The notes: generated by a model not told the origin, from the sequence alone. 64,000 bases of DNA from Andrena cerasifolii (GCF_050908995.1 NC_135133.1:6862001-6926000), one strand, 5' to 3'. Positions 23,201-33,140 are shown, counted from the first letter of the stretch. Numbers and translations are program-made.

Positions 23201-25522
23201 AAAGCCCTGGCTAATGACGAAACGAGCTAATGTGTACGCTGAAAGGAATTCAAGACTTGACTGCGAGGTGTTTCGCAAGAAAAACAGCAAAGTACCAAAT
23301 AATTACCAAATAACATTTTTTACTATTCTCTTTCCAAAAACACCTTTCGAATCACGTTTCTCATTCGAAAGCGTTACATGTACAAGTGACTTTTAGTAAT
23401 TGGATTCTTCAATTAATCACGCTCTTGAAATTATCAAACATTTTATCTTATTTTTTTATGAAACCGGTTTCCAATGACTGGCTCGAAGGAGTTCAAGTAG
23501 AATTATATCTATGCAAATGACAGATATTGAAAATCATAAACGGCTGTGATTGACAGGTCGAATGATTAGATATCAAAATTGAGCGACAAATAATGCGATA
23601 CAGGTATTGTAGACGAAAATAATATCGCCAGGACCAAGGCAACGCGTTTGGCCGACGACCTCGAGGAACGATCTCAGTGATATTTTTCATTCGCCGATAA
23701 TAATAACGAGATCGCGTAATCGGTTCCACGAATGCCGCGGGTGGCGTCCACGTTGCATCTTTAATTGCCACGGGCATCGGCGTTCCTCGTCGCGCAGAGG
23801 GAACGGTCAGTTTCGCAACCACCGACGAACTTTCAGTGAACACGTTGTGCCATAAACAGAAATCGCGTGGGCGGTTCGACGTCCGCGCGTTTTCTCTCTC
23901 GACGAGCTCGCGCGTGCCGCTCTACATGAGCTGATTATGAAATACTCGAATCAATAGGGAAGCATATTCAATGGGCGGAAAGCTCGCGAGAAACATCGCG
24001 CGACGGCAGACGGGGAAACACTTTGAAATTCTACAGAAACCCTTCAGAAGACCAACGGCGCAAGTGCTATCATACTTGCTGAGATTGTACTAAAGAGCAA
24101 CGGTGTTTATTGCGCATTCAACTTGATGCTCTGTGTATCTTGCAAATGCCAGTTCGAGGTTCACTCCGTTGGCCTTCTGCGTTGCCCCAAAGTGTCTATA
24201 CTAATAATACAACTTTTTTATCAGCATGAAAGTTTTTCACACCCACAGCAATAAGCTTGAAGTTTACTCATTTGTCTCGCAGACCCTCAGTCTGTATATC
24301 TCCTACGCCGGAGGCAGACAATAATATAAAATGAACCGAGCATGAGGAGGATAGTAGACTCAGCACCGTTTCGCTTTCATACGTTTTACCAACCTATCGA
24401 CAGCGTGTTAAATATAGTCCCAACGACGGCGAAGAGGAGTATTGTCCCCAGGTGATCGAAGAACAGCCGGTTGGGCATAAAGTAACCGGCGTCCAGGATA
24501 ATGGGCGGCAACATGTACAGGAAGAAGGTGTCCGGCGTGAGTGGCGACACGTGGACGCTGCTCGCTTGGAACAGTAAGACACCAACGACGACGCCGACAA
24601 CGATCAGCAGACAGGACTCCGGAAAGATCTTGCTGAGCCTGGGCGTCATGTGGAAGCCTGCGCGTACAATGGTAGCATAACGGACTTGAAAGGGAACAGC
24701 GGAAAGCTCGCGCCTCCGTCAACTCTTTCGCTGCCGCCTGGTCTGTTTACAACTGACCATGTTCTACTGAAAATCACCTAGTACAATTGTGACGCTACTG
24801 GGACCAAAGCTGGCGGTTTTAAAGGTGTTGAATTAACCAATGTAATAGAAAGTTGCCAAGACGAATCGCGCAGAACTGTACCGATACAGTAGGGATAGTA
24901 CATTGGGAGCCCTCGACCCTGAAACTTTTCCCACCGTCAGTTGCTCCTCCGAGAGTAGTTCACCGTTCCTCGCAGCAGCGTCAGAGTTAACCGCGGCAAT
25001 TACCAAAGCAACCGACAACAGCCAAGCGCCTGCCGAGTCCAGTCGAGTTGCTGGCGTACCTATTTTCGCGATGCTGGCGAAGAAGATCCATATCCCTATG
25101 ACGAACGGCGTCTCCACGCGGTGAAACTCCACCGACATGATCTTGTATTCCGGCACTCGTTGATTCGACGGATCACCGTTGGCCGGATGAGTGGCTAGAT
25201 GAGACTCCATCGGGTGGTTGTCGCCTGTGTCAGCTGACAAGCTTCGAAAGGACACGTCGTCGGGCAGGGACCCGTCGACGGGCCCCATGGGGCCGAAGCT
25301 CTTGCCTGGATAGGGCTCCCTCAAGTCCCCAGGGAACTCGTGGTCGTCTACTATGGGCCCGTGCATCGCGTAGTCGTTGACGGGCACGCGTTTCTCTGGC
25401 TGGGCATGCTCCGGAACGGAATCGTAGAACTTGACCAAGCCTGCCTGGCAACATCGTGGCCAGGAAGCGGCTACGAGGATCAAAGCGAGCACGATCATCG
25501 GGGAGTCTGCACGTGGAGCCAT
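7985..25522 (-). CDS. Nhe2: Na+/H+ exchanger, SLC9 family, Nhe2/NHE3-like (complete coding sequence, 16 exons)
   Basis: The protein is a membrane antiporter that swaps extracellular Na+ for cytosolic H+. Sixteen exons join in phase to 2,931 bp, giving 976 residues plus a TGA stop. All introns are GT-AG. In order: a signal peptide (about residues 1-27, hydrophobic IVLALILVAA then CCQA); an extracellular stretch of about 105 residues; and a transporter core from about residue 135. The core holds FFLYMLPPIILDAGYF (amiloride/inhibitor region), the ALISAVDPVAVLAVFEEIHV helix, the GESLLNDAVTVV helix with the ion-binding Asn303-Asp304 pair, and the YGGLRG motif at about 493-498. A cytoplasmic tail of more than 400 residues begins GITIKPLVKIL. 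The LLND and GGLRG motifs mark the electroneutral plasma-membrane NHE group, whose Drosophila member is Nhe2. The first ATG (25,522) has A at -3 and G at +4. Confidence in the family is very high; the symbol is assigned by resemblance from memory. Confidence 0.95.
8773..8928 (-). CDS. Nhe2: Nhe2-like exon 15: acidic tail segment
   Basis: A 156-bp exon that codes GIEQPKVQSVIGLFRRESIC, then DCEDIEEKPDEYTLTETEQS and DSPSNAS. Acidic and Ser/Thr-rich, with an RRES basophilic-kinase-like site. The acceptor is TTAAAG and the donor GTGAGT. Phase 1 at both ends. Confidence 0.82.
8929..10462 (-). other. Nhe2-like intron 14
   Basis: About 1.5 kb of spacer between two tail exons. I see no element, coding exon or RNA gene in it, only a short G tract near 9,445-9,454. 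Confidence 0.6.
10463..10564 (-). CDS. Nhe2: Nhe2-like exon 14: His/Thr/Asp-rich tail segment
   Basis: A 102-bp exon that codes SSNVNADHHHGATTTTSMD and TINTDDADMKLGRD. The acceptor is CTGCAG. The donor is taken as GTAGGT because it keeps the phase into exon 15; a second GT four bases on would break it. Low-complexity composition is typical of a fast-evolving tail. Confidence 0.78.
10790..10894 (-). CDS. Nhe2: Nhe2-like exon 13: cytoplasmic tail
   Basis: A 105-bp exon that codes YINGVLYELENGDTSKP, then SKEDWDSAITFTARTS. The acceptor is CGCCAG and the donor GTGAGA. Phase 1 at both ends, so it could be skipped without a frame change. Confidence 0.82.
10973..11042 (-). CDS. Nhe2: Nhe2-like exon 12: cytoplasmic tail
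   Basis: A 70-bp exon that codes DGKQNHVSFPEFQQNGSTK and LFTQ. HVSFP is a familiar element of insect Nhe2 tails. The acceptor is TCGCAG and the donor GTAAAT. The phase fits both neighbours. Confidence 0.85.
11130..11270 (-). CDS. Nhe2: Nhe2-like exon 11: basic calmodulin-like-binding tail segment
   Basis: Codes HRRLSYSRHAVNDRDLST and a very basic end (HKHRHKRSKKLLK). Basic amphipathic stretches in this position bind calmodulin or lipids in mammalian NHEs; the role here is inferred. It is 141 bp with phase 0 at both ends, between TTGCAG and GTAAGA. Confidence 0.9.
11917..12052 (-). CDS. Nhe2: Nhe2-like exon 10: cytoplasmic tail
   Basis: Codes PSCSQLEAGWNIDLQELEY, then PSKKDLTDARIHHLLAEELC and ends KPYKR. 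This resembles the conserved NHE tail segment before the basic region. It is 136 bp, between TTCCAG and GTAAGA. Confidence 0.9.
12683..13349. mobile_element. Foldback element with arms of about 190 bp, in Nhe2-like intron 9
   Basis: The left arm begins ACACCACGGTAATGGCCCG (from about 12,683). The right arm ends with the complement of ACACCGCGGTAATGGCCCG (to about 13,349). Arms match with scattered differences through GGTATCTTTGGAAATTTATT, ACTTTTTATTGGATAT and TTCACAAGCTGT, to about 12,872 and 13,157. About 285 bp lies between them. No clear target-site duplication was found and no transposase is encoded, so it is a non-autonomous inverted-repeat element of unknown family. Confidence 0.85.
13898..14113 (-). 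CDS. Nhe2: Nhe2-like exon 9: regulatory tail, CHP/lipid-binding region by homology
   Basis: Codes FKRFDNKFIRPYLVRD, then EPKILETYSKLAMKDALDYI and ends SHTGQFNG. The FDNKFIRPYL stretch corresponds to the conserved proximal tail that in mammals binds calcineurin-B homologous protein; binding here is inferred. It is 216 bp, between CCCAG and GTACGA. Confidence 0.93.
14214..14284 (-). CDS. Nhe2: Nhe2-like exon 8: juxtamembrane tail
   Basis: Codes IMDHVMAGIEDIVGKHGNYH and ends LRDK. This is the conserved start of the NHE regulatory tail. It is 71 bp, between TTGCAG and GTATGC. Confidence 0.93.
14523..14541. repeat. CG/CA dinucleotide tract
   Basis: Short alternating purine-pyrimidine run (CGCGCGCA then CACACACACACA) in Nhe2-like intron 7. 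Unremarkable apart from Z-DNA potential. Confidence 0.8.
14809..14898 (-). CDS. Nhe2: Nhe2-like exon 7: start of cytoplasmic tail
   Basis: Codes GITIKPLVKILNVKRAEKK and PTMNERIHER, the conserved membrane-to-tail junction of the exchanger. It is 90 bp with phase 0 at both ends, between TTCCAG and GTGCGT. Confidence 0.93.
14899..18069 (-). other. Nhe2-like intron 6
   Basis: The longest intron, about 3.2 kb. It holds a small inverted-repeat element (16,759-16,928) and a short TG tract near 15,890. Otherwise I see nothing coding. Confidence 0.6.
16759..16928. mobile_element. Small MITE with 50-60 bp terminal inverted repeats
   Basis: The left end GCAGAGATGGGCAAACATTT and the right end (complement GCAGAGATAGACAGAATTTT) are inverted copies. 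The match continues through TTTATTTAAATAAAA, AACGAAT and AAGTTAAAAA. Total length is about 170 bp. The CAGAGATGGGCAA-type end resembles hAT-superfamily MITEs, but the eight flanking bases on the two sides do not match, so the family is only a suggestion. Confidence 0.75.
18070..18272 (-). CDS. Nhe2: Nhe2-like exon 6: YGGLRG helix
   Basis: Codes VIVLTAVANQFRLHKLDKVE, then FVMSYGGLRGAVAFALVLLI and ending VIYFTVFIQ. The GGLRG arginine (Arg497) is essential for NHE transport and is present. The acceptor is GCGCAG and the donor GTAAAG. Length 203 bp. Confidence 0.95.
18273..19002 (-). other. Nhe2-like intron 5
   Basis: About 0.7 kb between the exons for the SVYRIVG segment and the VIVLTAV segment. 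No feature recognised. Confidence 0.6.
19003..19220 (-). CDS. Nhe2: Nhe2-like exon 5: transmembrane core
   Basis: Codes ITFCGITMKNYVEANISH, then SSSETIIFMFLGVATV and TWFVLTTIVFCSVYRIVG. The ITFCGI and KNYVEANIS stretches are strongly conserved in plasma-membrane NHEs. The acceptor is GCCAG and the donor GTGAGT. Length 218 bp. Confidence 0.95.
19221..22045 (-). other. Nhe2-like intron 4
   Basis: About 2.8 kb with no coding exon or clear transposon. A short G run (19,258-19,268) and an AT-rich tract near 20,966-20,988 are the only visible simple sequences. Confidence 0.6.
22046..22302 (-). CDS. Nhe2: Nhe2-like exon 4: transmembrane core
   Basis: Codes VLYHMFEAYSEMG, then a segment with FFVVAIGGTIIGVIWGF and VIEPIFIFVMAYLAYL, ending EIFHMSSILA. 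It carries several membrane helices of the exchanger. The acceptor is CGCAG and the donor GTAAGT. Length 257 bp. Confidence 0.95.
22553..22849. repeat. Imperfect inverted-repeat element in Nhe2-like intron 3
   Basis: The ends AAAAAATTATGAAACTTTGG with GGATATCTAGAGGATAT on the left, and their near-complement on the right, form arms of about 40 bp. Further in, GCTTGCAAGTT on the left pairs with GCAAGTTACCG on the right only in patches. Total length is about 300 bp. It is probably an old, degraded foldback or MITE. No target-site duplication is evident. Confidence 0.6.
22946..23142 (-). CDS. Nhe2: Nhe2-like exon 3: catalytic ND helix
   Basis: Codes SLWVLGKSGLFGCETPLLD, then SALISAVDPVAVLAVFEEIH and FGESLLNDAVTV. 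The Asn-Asp pair (residues 303-304) is the ion-binding site of electroneutral exchangers and is intact. Flanked by CAG/GTGCGT and GTAAGT. Length 197 bp. Confidence 0.95.
23143..24393 (-). other. Nhe2-like intron 2
   Basis: About 1.25 kb with no recognisable exon, RNA gene or mobile element. Confidence 0.6.
24394..24657 (-). CDS. Nhe2: Nhe2-like exon 2: transporter core, inhibitor-binding region
   Basis: Codes from GFHMTPRLSKIFPESCLLI through FFLYMLPPIILDAGYFMP to TIFNTLSIG. The acceptor is CAG before GCTTCC and the donor is GTTGGT. Its length is 264 bp, with phase 1 at both ends. The FFLYMLPPI motif is the region linked to amiloride sensitivity in mammalian NHEs. Confidence 0.95.
25060..25522 (-). 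CDS. Nhe2: Nhe2-like exon 1: signal peptide, ectodomain, first membrane segment
   Basis: Residues 1-154 plus one base. It begins MAPRADSP, followed by a hydrophobic signal segment and CCQAG. A hydrophilic region rich in Pro, Asp and Gly follows (for example VDDHEFPGDL). It ends in VETPFVIGIWIFFASIAKI, the start of the exchanger domain. The frame is open further upstream, but only from a GTG, so the ATG at 25,522 is the start. The donor follows ATAG as GTACGC. Confidence 0.93.
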
Positions 25523-28500
25523 GATGACGTTACGCGTCGACGACGATGCTGTTGGCGGGGACTGCGCTCGTCGACCGCGCTCGTCCACCGTTGCTGAGTC
25601 ACTCGCTGTACCATCAGAAGGGAACTCCAGCTACGAGGGAACCTGCAGGGTACGTCGCGGCTCCTGCCGTGCAGGGGATTCTCACCCTCGTTGCCGCCTC
25701 GCTACACCCTTGCTCCTGCTGCTTCCCCCTTTCAGCTCGTGCGCGATTCTCTTTGTATTTACACGGCGCGGGTATCACCTGAGCAATGTCTCGAGTGGAG
25801 ATCGTTTCGCGAGATTAGAAAGTAGCCGAGACGTTGTCCTTTATTGCTTTCGTGGCAGGCGAATCAGCGATCGCGTAGAATAGGACCTGGAACTCTTGAA
25901 CCCTTGGAACAGTCTCTGTGGCTAGTAGTCTCGTCGATGCTACTCCCCGAATCGCGGTGTCGATTGAATCGCAACGGTGATTCCTCTCGCGTAGACGCTC
26001 CAACAAGCTTCTGTACCGCTTCGATCTTTCCCCAAGCGTCGCCAAGCGTATTCTATATTTGCATCCACGGGCGGCCCTTTTCGGCGGCACCAGAATTTCC
26101 CGTGTCAACGAACCCTTGTGGAGGACCCACCTACGCTCCACCGATTACATTTATTTCCGTCCCCGTTAGAAAAATACGCCCTCCTAACAATAGAACCCAC
26201 TCGAGTGCGGGATTTGTTTTGGTACTTACCGCGCCGCCGTTGCTGCCTCGAGTGTGCCCCGCGTTTATTGGCCGACTATCGACGGGCCGAATTCACTTCG
26301 TACGCAGCTGCAACAGTACAGGCTGGAGATGAAGCTTTCGAGCCTCCTCTTGGCCTGCGCAAGATCTTGTTTACACCTCGTCTCTCTCCAGTTTCACGTA
26401 CATGAACCAGAATTCACGTAAATCACATAGTGAACGGAGCGTTTCCATTCTCCTAGTCCTGGAGCCAGTATCTCATCCCGATGAACATGGAAGATCCCTC
26501 TGGTCCCCACCAGAATCTCGACAACTCTCTCTCTCTCTCTCTCTGGATCTTTTTCACAACGGTGTTTCACAGGACTCCTTTATCCTTTCCCCATCGAATC
26601 ACTGTCCAAAACTGACGCGGATCCTAACGATGACAGAATTCCACCCGGGTCAGGTTTCGGACTTCCGATCAGGGTGGCGCACTCCTAGATCCTCACGCAG
26701 GCACTCGACGATGCAGCAGCCTCTCAAGGACAGTGTAGCCCAAGCACAAGGAGGAACCCGTCACGACGCGGCAGCGACCATACATCGCGCAGTCATTGGA
26801 AGTAGCGTTCCCCTAGGTTTCAGCGTCGCGCCGCCTCGATCGACCGTCAGAGCAGCACTGGGCGAGTTAAGTCGTCGACAGGCTGGCCGGTTCGCGGGCC
26901 ACGTCCAGCACCATGACCACGGGAGCGCACAGCTAAAGGCACCAAGAACGCTGCCAAAAACGTGCGTAGCTGGCTGCGAGGCTACCCATGACGTCGTCGC
27001 TGATAGCCGATGGATGCGCGCTGCCGCTCCTTCTCTCTTCTACTAAACTTCCACTCTTGCTCACCTCCGCTCGTGTCCCTCTGTCTCTGTCCGCCACAAG
27101 CCACCTCTCGCCTCTACTTTCTCCCTCTCGCTCTCTTTCTGTCCCTCGCCTTGGCTCTCCGTGGAAGCCTCCAGCCAGCTGATCGTTGCCGGAGCCCGCG
27201 CAGGCGTCGCGACGCCGCGATATAGCCGCGCGTGGCGTCGCTGGGCGTTCTTGCACGCATCGCGGCGCCTCGGGGATGTAGTCGTTGAGGCTCTCGCCGC
27301 TGGGGGCGGGCTATCGCGCGGCAGCCCCTTCCACCCCAGGAACGGGGGATGATTCGAAAGAAATCGAATAGCACGACGTCAGGCTGATCGATGACGATGC
27401 CTGCTTTCAAGGTGGGACAGATACTTGGGCAGGTCTGGTAGTTAAACTGGCAAGCTGGCCTGGTGGCGGATAGGTGGGGTAGGCACATCAGTTCGCTGCG
27501 GAGAATTTTGTTAACGATCACCTCTTCTTTAGGGAAGAGGAAGCTGTCTCCTGTTGACGTGGATTTGTCACTCTTAGGTAATGCTGGGATAATTGTTTGC
27601 AGGACGTAGTTTCTAAATTAATGATTTTTCGTTTTGTGTTTATCAGACTTGTTACTCCGCTGTCCCTCAGAACTCACTACATTCTCCTAGCATGTACTCC
27701 TTTGATCTTGCCTGAAATGTAATTTTCATTGTTGAATCTGCTAAGAATGCACACCGTTGTGCTGCGACTTCTGTTCATGATTTTTGCAATTTCGCGATGC
27801 AATTTTCCTTGATTGTGACGAAAAGTCAATGGGCCCCGTCCGTTCTTCCATTGTACTTTGCTCCTTTCGGTCTGGCATTCATGGGAATGCGTCGTAAAAT
27901 GCAGTAATACAATGAGACTGAACTAACTTGATGTTCAACTAACGAGAAATCCCGAAAGATGGTTAGATCGAAAACGAAGTTCCTTAAATTTCCATCTGTC
28001 TTCGAACACCCACGTTTCTACCCTCTCCTTTGCCATCGGAATCCCCTGAAAATTAATGAAAAACCTGGCGCTTCGCGATCGACATCTTCGCCACGCGAGA
28101 CTTGCAAGTAGAAACACCCCATATGCAATCAGACGTATACTATTTCATAGAGCGCAGCTCTACTCGCATTCATTTTTCGACGCACGTTCGCTAAATATTT
28201 TCCCCTCAATTTACTCAGATCCTTCCAACCCCCGAATCCTTCTTCTATCATCGCGTCTATTGTTTCATAAAAGAGCGAAGCGATCCGTGGTGGAGGATTC
28301 GAAGCCCGAGCGGCTGTACGTGGGTAGGTGAATCGTCACACTCTACATATAGCGGATCACGGAATCCGGGGGAAGGCGACCTTAAACCAGCCCCGTCACG
28401 TCGTCGGATCTCAGAGACACCTTTACCCTTGACCCTGTCACTGTTGCGCTAGCAAAACTGCTCGGCTGCCTCGACATTCAGCTCGCCAGCGTTTTCGATC

Positions 28501-28600
28501 ATGCTCCGCGCGACCTACCCCTCCTGGCCATCGTAGCCTACTTACCTTTTTCCCGCGCCGCGCGGTGGGGGTGGATCGGTTCGTGATTTTTTAATCGGAG
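25523..28600. other. 5' flank of the Na+/H+ exchanger (promoter/5' UTR region)
   Basis: The sequence upstream of the exchanger start is GC- and CpG-rich, with a CT microsatellite at 26,525-26,544. Open frames on both strands have no recognisable protein and are typical of CpG-rich DNA. Untranslated first exons and the promoter must lie here or further right, but I cannot place them. Confidence 0.4.
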
Positions 28601-30832
28601 GACCGCGAGCAGGGGCTAGATCTTTCCCATTCAGCGCGAGCATGCTACAGTTATCGTCAATGCCGGTTCCGTTCGTGCTCGAGCAACGTGGCGATAATTA
28701 AATGGACAATGCTTTTCTAACGACGTCCGTTCTACGAATAAAAATGAGCCTCGCGGTTCCCTTTTGTCCCGTAATGTGCGCCACGGGAATAACGAATGGC
28801 GCTGTGATTATTAAATGGAAGACGGCTGTTTAAGTTATTTTTCCACCGCTCAGGGAAACGCGATAACGGTCTTTATCATCGTTCTTCGGTTCGCGTTTCG
28901 CAGTCGAGAGTGTGGAAGGCGAAGTGGTTGTTCCGCGGATGCAGAGCGTCTATCGAGGCTCGATTAATTATCGAAGCTTTCCAAGGGCGCTTGAAAACAA
29001 TTTTTTTTTCGGGTACGTTGTATTTTGCGCGCTTGTCGCCAGATAGGAGTGAGAAGTGTTTATCGCTGGGTCTTGTTTGCGATGGTGTTCGTAAGTATCG
29101 TGATAGCCGTAACGAGGGGCACGTTAATGATCCTACCCGGCAGTAATCGTAAAATTGAGAAGCGTGCGTTGGAGTGTGCATGAGTGGTTCACTCGAAACG
29201 GTGTTGCCTTCCAAGAAAAGGGGTCATCTTCGTATCTTTTATTGCGCGAGTGTTGCACGTGGGGGCGTATTAATTAAAGAAGAAATAGTTTCCGAATGCA
29301 AAATTCCACGTAGCAACGGTTGCCTGTTCCTATTGAAATCCATTTCCCCCCGTTACAGAAATATCCACCGTCGTTCACGGTTTTCTCCGAACACTTGCGC
29401 CGCGATGCATGTATCCTCCAAGACGAAAAGTGATGAAGCGCGTTACTTTTTTAATACTCTCGCGCGGGTCTAAAGGATCTCGCGAAAAGTAGCCGGCGAA
29501 CGAAGAAGAATGGAGCAAGTTCCGCGGCGGAAAATTCAAAGTGCAATATCTCGGTAATTAAGAAAACCATATCCATGTATCTCGCCTGGTGTTCGACTTA
29601 ATTCCATTTGCCAGTGCGCCTCGGAAACAAAGATAGAAGTGGCGTAATTGCGAATAATGGAATTGACCCCGACAACCGAGGAGAAAGTGGCTTTGGTAGC
29701 AGAATCCTTTATCGCTGGTTCCCCTTTAACGAATCTTTTCCTTCGCGGCCGAGCGAACCGGAGCGAAGTGATCGGCGGTGTTCCTCGTGGCCCCATGAAC
29801 AAATTGATAAGCAACGGAGTCGAATCACGACGGAGCAGATACAGGTATATTCCCGTCGCAGCGATTGTTTAACGAACGCAGCGAGCATTTAAATCGCGAC
29901 GAGAGGCTTTCAGACAACAGCTTATTCCGGATGCTTGCGCGGCGAATCTATTATCAACGGCCAGGCCAGATCGCATCTGGTTACGACCACGGTTGACGTG
30001 CTTTATTTACAACGGCCGGGATGTAAGCGGGAGACCCAATTTCTTCCGGAGTTCCTGGCTGCGTTCCTTCATCAGTCCCTGAGAGCACCATTGATGGCAG
30101 CTATTCCGTTGCATGGAGAAAATAGCACCGTTTCGATTTCGATAGCGTCCCTCTCGCTCGTACATAATCCTGCCTCTTGCCATGGCCGAGGAACGGCGCG
30201 CTCTCGATCATAAGAATGCTGCCCGTTTCTTCGGCGCAAGCCGCGGGATTAATACGCCGGGCCGCGTCGCTTAGGAATGACGCTGTTCAAGGCTGCCGCA
30301 TGGTTTGCAATTCCCGCGGCTCGGAACTATCGCCGGAGTTTTGGATCATTTTCGAGGAGGAATTGAATTTTGGGGGCGAAAGGAATACGGTGTAGTTAAC
30401 GCGGAGCCCTCGGGGGAAGATGGAGAATCAGCTGTTGGAAGGATGGTGAGTATAGTTAGTTGAGGCGAAACGTTTGAACGTGTGGGTAGGAATGTTTCCT
30501 ACGAATATCAGTGTTCCCTGGAAATCTGATATTTCGCTGGCTTTTCACTTCGATTCCGAATTGCGCGTGGAACCTACGTACTTTGTCACAAAGGTGCGAT
30601 TAAGTGATTAAGTGAGCATGTATCGGAGAAATTCGTATTACAAGAACGGTTGAATCCTTTAGCTGTAGGTACGAAGTGCATTGAACGCGTTATCAGGCGA
30701 CACCCTGAGGGCTGAAAATGTGGGGAAAAAAAAATTTCGTTTCGGCATTGTTAGGGAAAGTTTTGAGTTCACCGTGCAGTTACCAGCGTTTTCGACATTA
30801 TTGATCTCTCTCTCTCTCTCTCTCTCTCTCGC

Positions 30833-30864
<32 letters not shown>

Positions 30865-32304
30865 CGGCGGCTGTTACAGAGGATGGTGTGTTTAACGCGT
30901 TATCACAAAATTTCCAAGCATATTCCGGCGGATTAAAATGACCAGAGGTGTAGTTTTAGCGTTAATGAAATGTTGAAAATACCTTGCAATTATGAGAATT
31001 ATTATTGATCGCTCGCCGGGGTGTACGGTGCTATCTGATGCATTAGGTGGAAATTTATGGATATAATTCTGGAGAATCAAAGGGACGGGAAACGTTCGGT
31101 TTTAGTATCAACGTTGGGAATGCCTCGCAGCTGTGGAAACGGTTAATGTAATTAAGCGCGCGTTACGTTACAATTGTGTTTTTCGTCGTCGAAGCGACCC
31201 GAAAAAGTTCCTCTCGATATCGACGAAACGTTGGATTAATGTCGCGCCCGAAGTCACTCAGTACGGTTGTCGCGTCGATTATAGTTATTTACCTTGATCT
31301 TTATCCGTCCGATAGGAGGAATGATTTCCCGTGGTAAAGTACGAGCTTGCGCGACATATGATTCATGCTCGGGCTGATAACGGCTATTTCGGAAACAAGA
31401 AGTTCGCGGACCCGCGTTTATCAAACCGTTTTTGCCCGGCCTCCAGCTCTAAAACGTACCCGGCGAACTTTCCGACAACTTCGATTCATCTTGCATAATA
31501 ATACCCCCTCGCTGCTTTTTTTTCTTCTCTCTTGCCTATCCTCGACCGGCATCGGTCGAGCCGGTGAAAGGATAATCGATTCGGGAAAGAAGATAAATTC
31601 ACTTTGCCAGATCACGATAAATCGAAACCCAGATGCTATTTAACTCTCTATTGGGGACACTTTGCTCGATGGATGCGCAGACGCATGAAATATTGCTGCC
31701 CAAATGGAAATAGGAACTTGGGGAATCAATTTTAGAGAATCTTTGGGCGTTATCGATCGGTTAATAAAACTGGGTATTTAAATAGATAATTCAATGCAAG
31801 GGTAATGTAACGTCGTTATTTAATCAATGGTTAATCCAATGTTGAGGCTGTCTGGTGTTCTGCTATTATTATAACGGTGAGAGGAATGTGTTTAAAAGAC
31901 GCTTGCGCGTCGATACGCAGCGTAAGGAACTCGTATAACATGTAGCTCGCAATTCTTTGCTGTCTGCAATAGAATTTGAGAAATGGCGGTATGCTCTCGG
32001 TGTAGGGTATCTCTACGTCATCAGTTTCTGTTCAAGGCGACAGGTTTCATTCCTGAAATGTAGCGTGTGGTTCGTCTATTCGAGGCACTTGAAAAGACCT
32101 GCCTTAAAAATACCCTTTCAGATATATCAATTATTTTACTTTATCAAGAAATACCGGCGTGCATCTTGCAGACACGTTGCGCCAATTGCACAGTAATCAA
32201 TATCGCGACATAGGTCTAATATCGTCGCAGGGAATCTCGCATTGCTTCCTCCAAGCAGGTGCAACTATTCACAGAACTAACAATTACAAACGTTTAGCCG
32301 CGCC
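28601..32304. other. Intergenic, no gene recognised
   Basis: Only one simple-sequence feature stands out, a long CT tract at 30,805-30,864. No open frame here resembles a known protein. Confidence 0.5.
30805..30864. repeat. CT microsatellite
   Basis: About 60 bp of CT dinucleotides broken by single GCT and GT interruptions. Confidence 0.95.
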
Positions 32305-32757
32305 GAAAATGAATGATTTTAGGAATTATTTTTAGGAGTTTTATTAAAAAAATAATAAAAGAAAATCCTTTTTACACGTGATTTATTAGTCCGTAAAGTG
32401 CACGAAAAAATGTATTTACTTCTTTATTTATTTCTCTGGACCACTGCGGAAAAATGGTCAGCATTACGTCTCCTTTAAACATCGATGGATCTGAAAAATT
32501 AAAATGATGAGCCATTTCTTTATATTTTGGCCTTGTCACCCCGCGACATTATTTTATAAGAATATCATTTTATTTTTCAGATCCATCGATGTTTAAAAGA
32601 GATGACCATTTTTCTGCAGTGGTCCAAAGAACCTGAAAAGTCATACATAATTTAATAGAAAAGTGATTGTAAATAATTTTTTTCGTGCACTGTACAGACT
32701 AATGAATCCTTTCTTTTAAATAATTCCCTTAAAAAAATCCTAAAATCATTCATTTTA
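32305..32757. mobile_element. Foldback element, two arms of about 200 bp, short loop
   Basis: The left end AAAATGAATGATTTTAGGA and the right end TCCTAAAATCATTCATTTT are perfect complements. Pairing continues through TTAGTCCGTAAAGTGCACGA, GGACCACTGCGGAAAAATGG and AACATCGATGGATCTGAAAA. Each arm is about 200 bp and only about 55 bp (32,506-32,560) separates them. No protein is encoded and the flanks show no clear duplication. A transcript through it would form a long hairpin. Confidence 0.9.
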
Positions 32758-33117
32758 ACTAATCCCGCATAGAATGGACAGCAAATTACGAATGAAATTG
32801 AAGCGCAGCGTAAATGGTGGTCCAAAAACTGAGCAGCAACCACCCCACAAACTAGACCACCTCGAAGTGAAAGCTGCGAGAATGGAGCCAGAAGATCCAG
32901 TGTACGGTCGGTGGCGTATAACCAGACTGAAACTTCTTTTAACCGACAATGGACGATCGGGGGTAGGGGTGGTCGATAGAAAACGCCGTTCCGGCCGCAG
33001 ATTTTTCAGCAGGCTTCACGAATGATGAAGTACTCCCACGGCCCGTCCGACTTACATCCTCGTTATCATACGGAGACAAATCGGAGCAAGACGATAAAAG
33101 TGTAACGCGGGCGACCC

Positions 33118-33140
33118 GGGGGGGGGGGGGGGGGGTGGGG
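33118..33140 (+). repeat. Poly-G tract
   Basis: Eighteen consecutive G, one T, then four G. A strong G-quadruplex candidate, also prone to sequencing length error. Confidence 0.9.

Noticed and set aside
25523..25588. N-terminal extension of exon 1 upstream of the ATG
   Set aside because: The longer frame starts at a GTG. The first in-frame ATG (25,522) has good context and is followed at once by a signal peptide.
28540..28600. Possible untranslated first exon of the exchanger with a GTAAGTAGG donor on the minus strand
   Set aside because: A single consensus donor in GC-rich DNA is not evidence without transcript data.
32774..33025. 83-codon frame beside the foldback element (possible transposon protein)
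   Set aside because: I could not match it to any transposase or reverse transcriptase motif, and it has no catalytic pattern.
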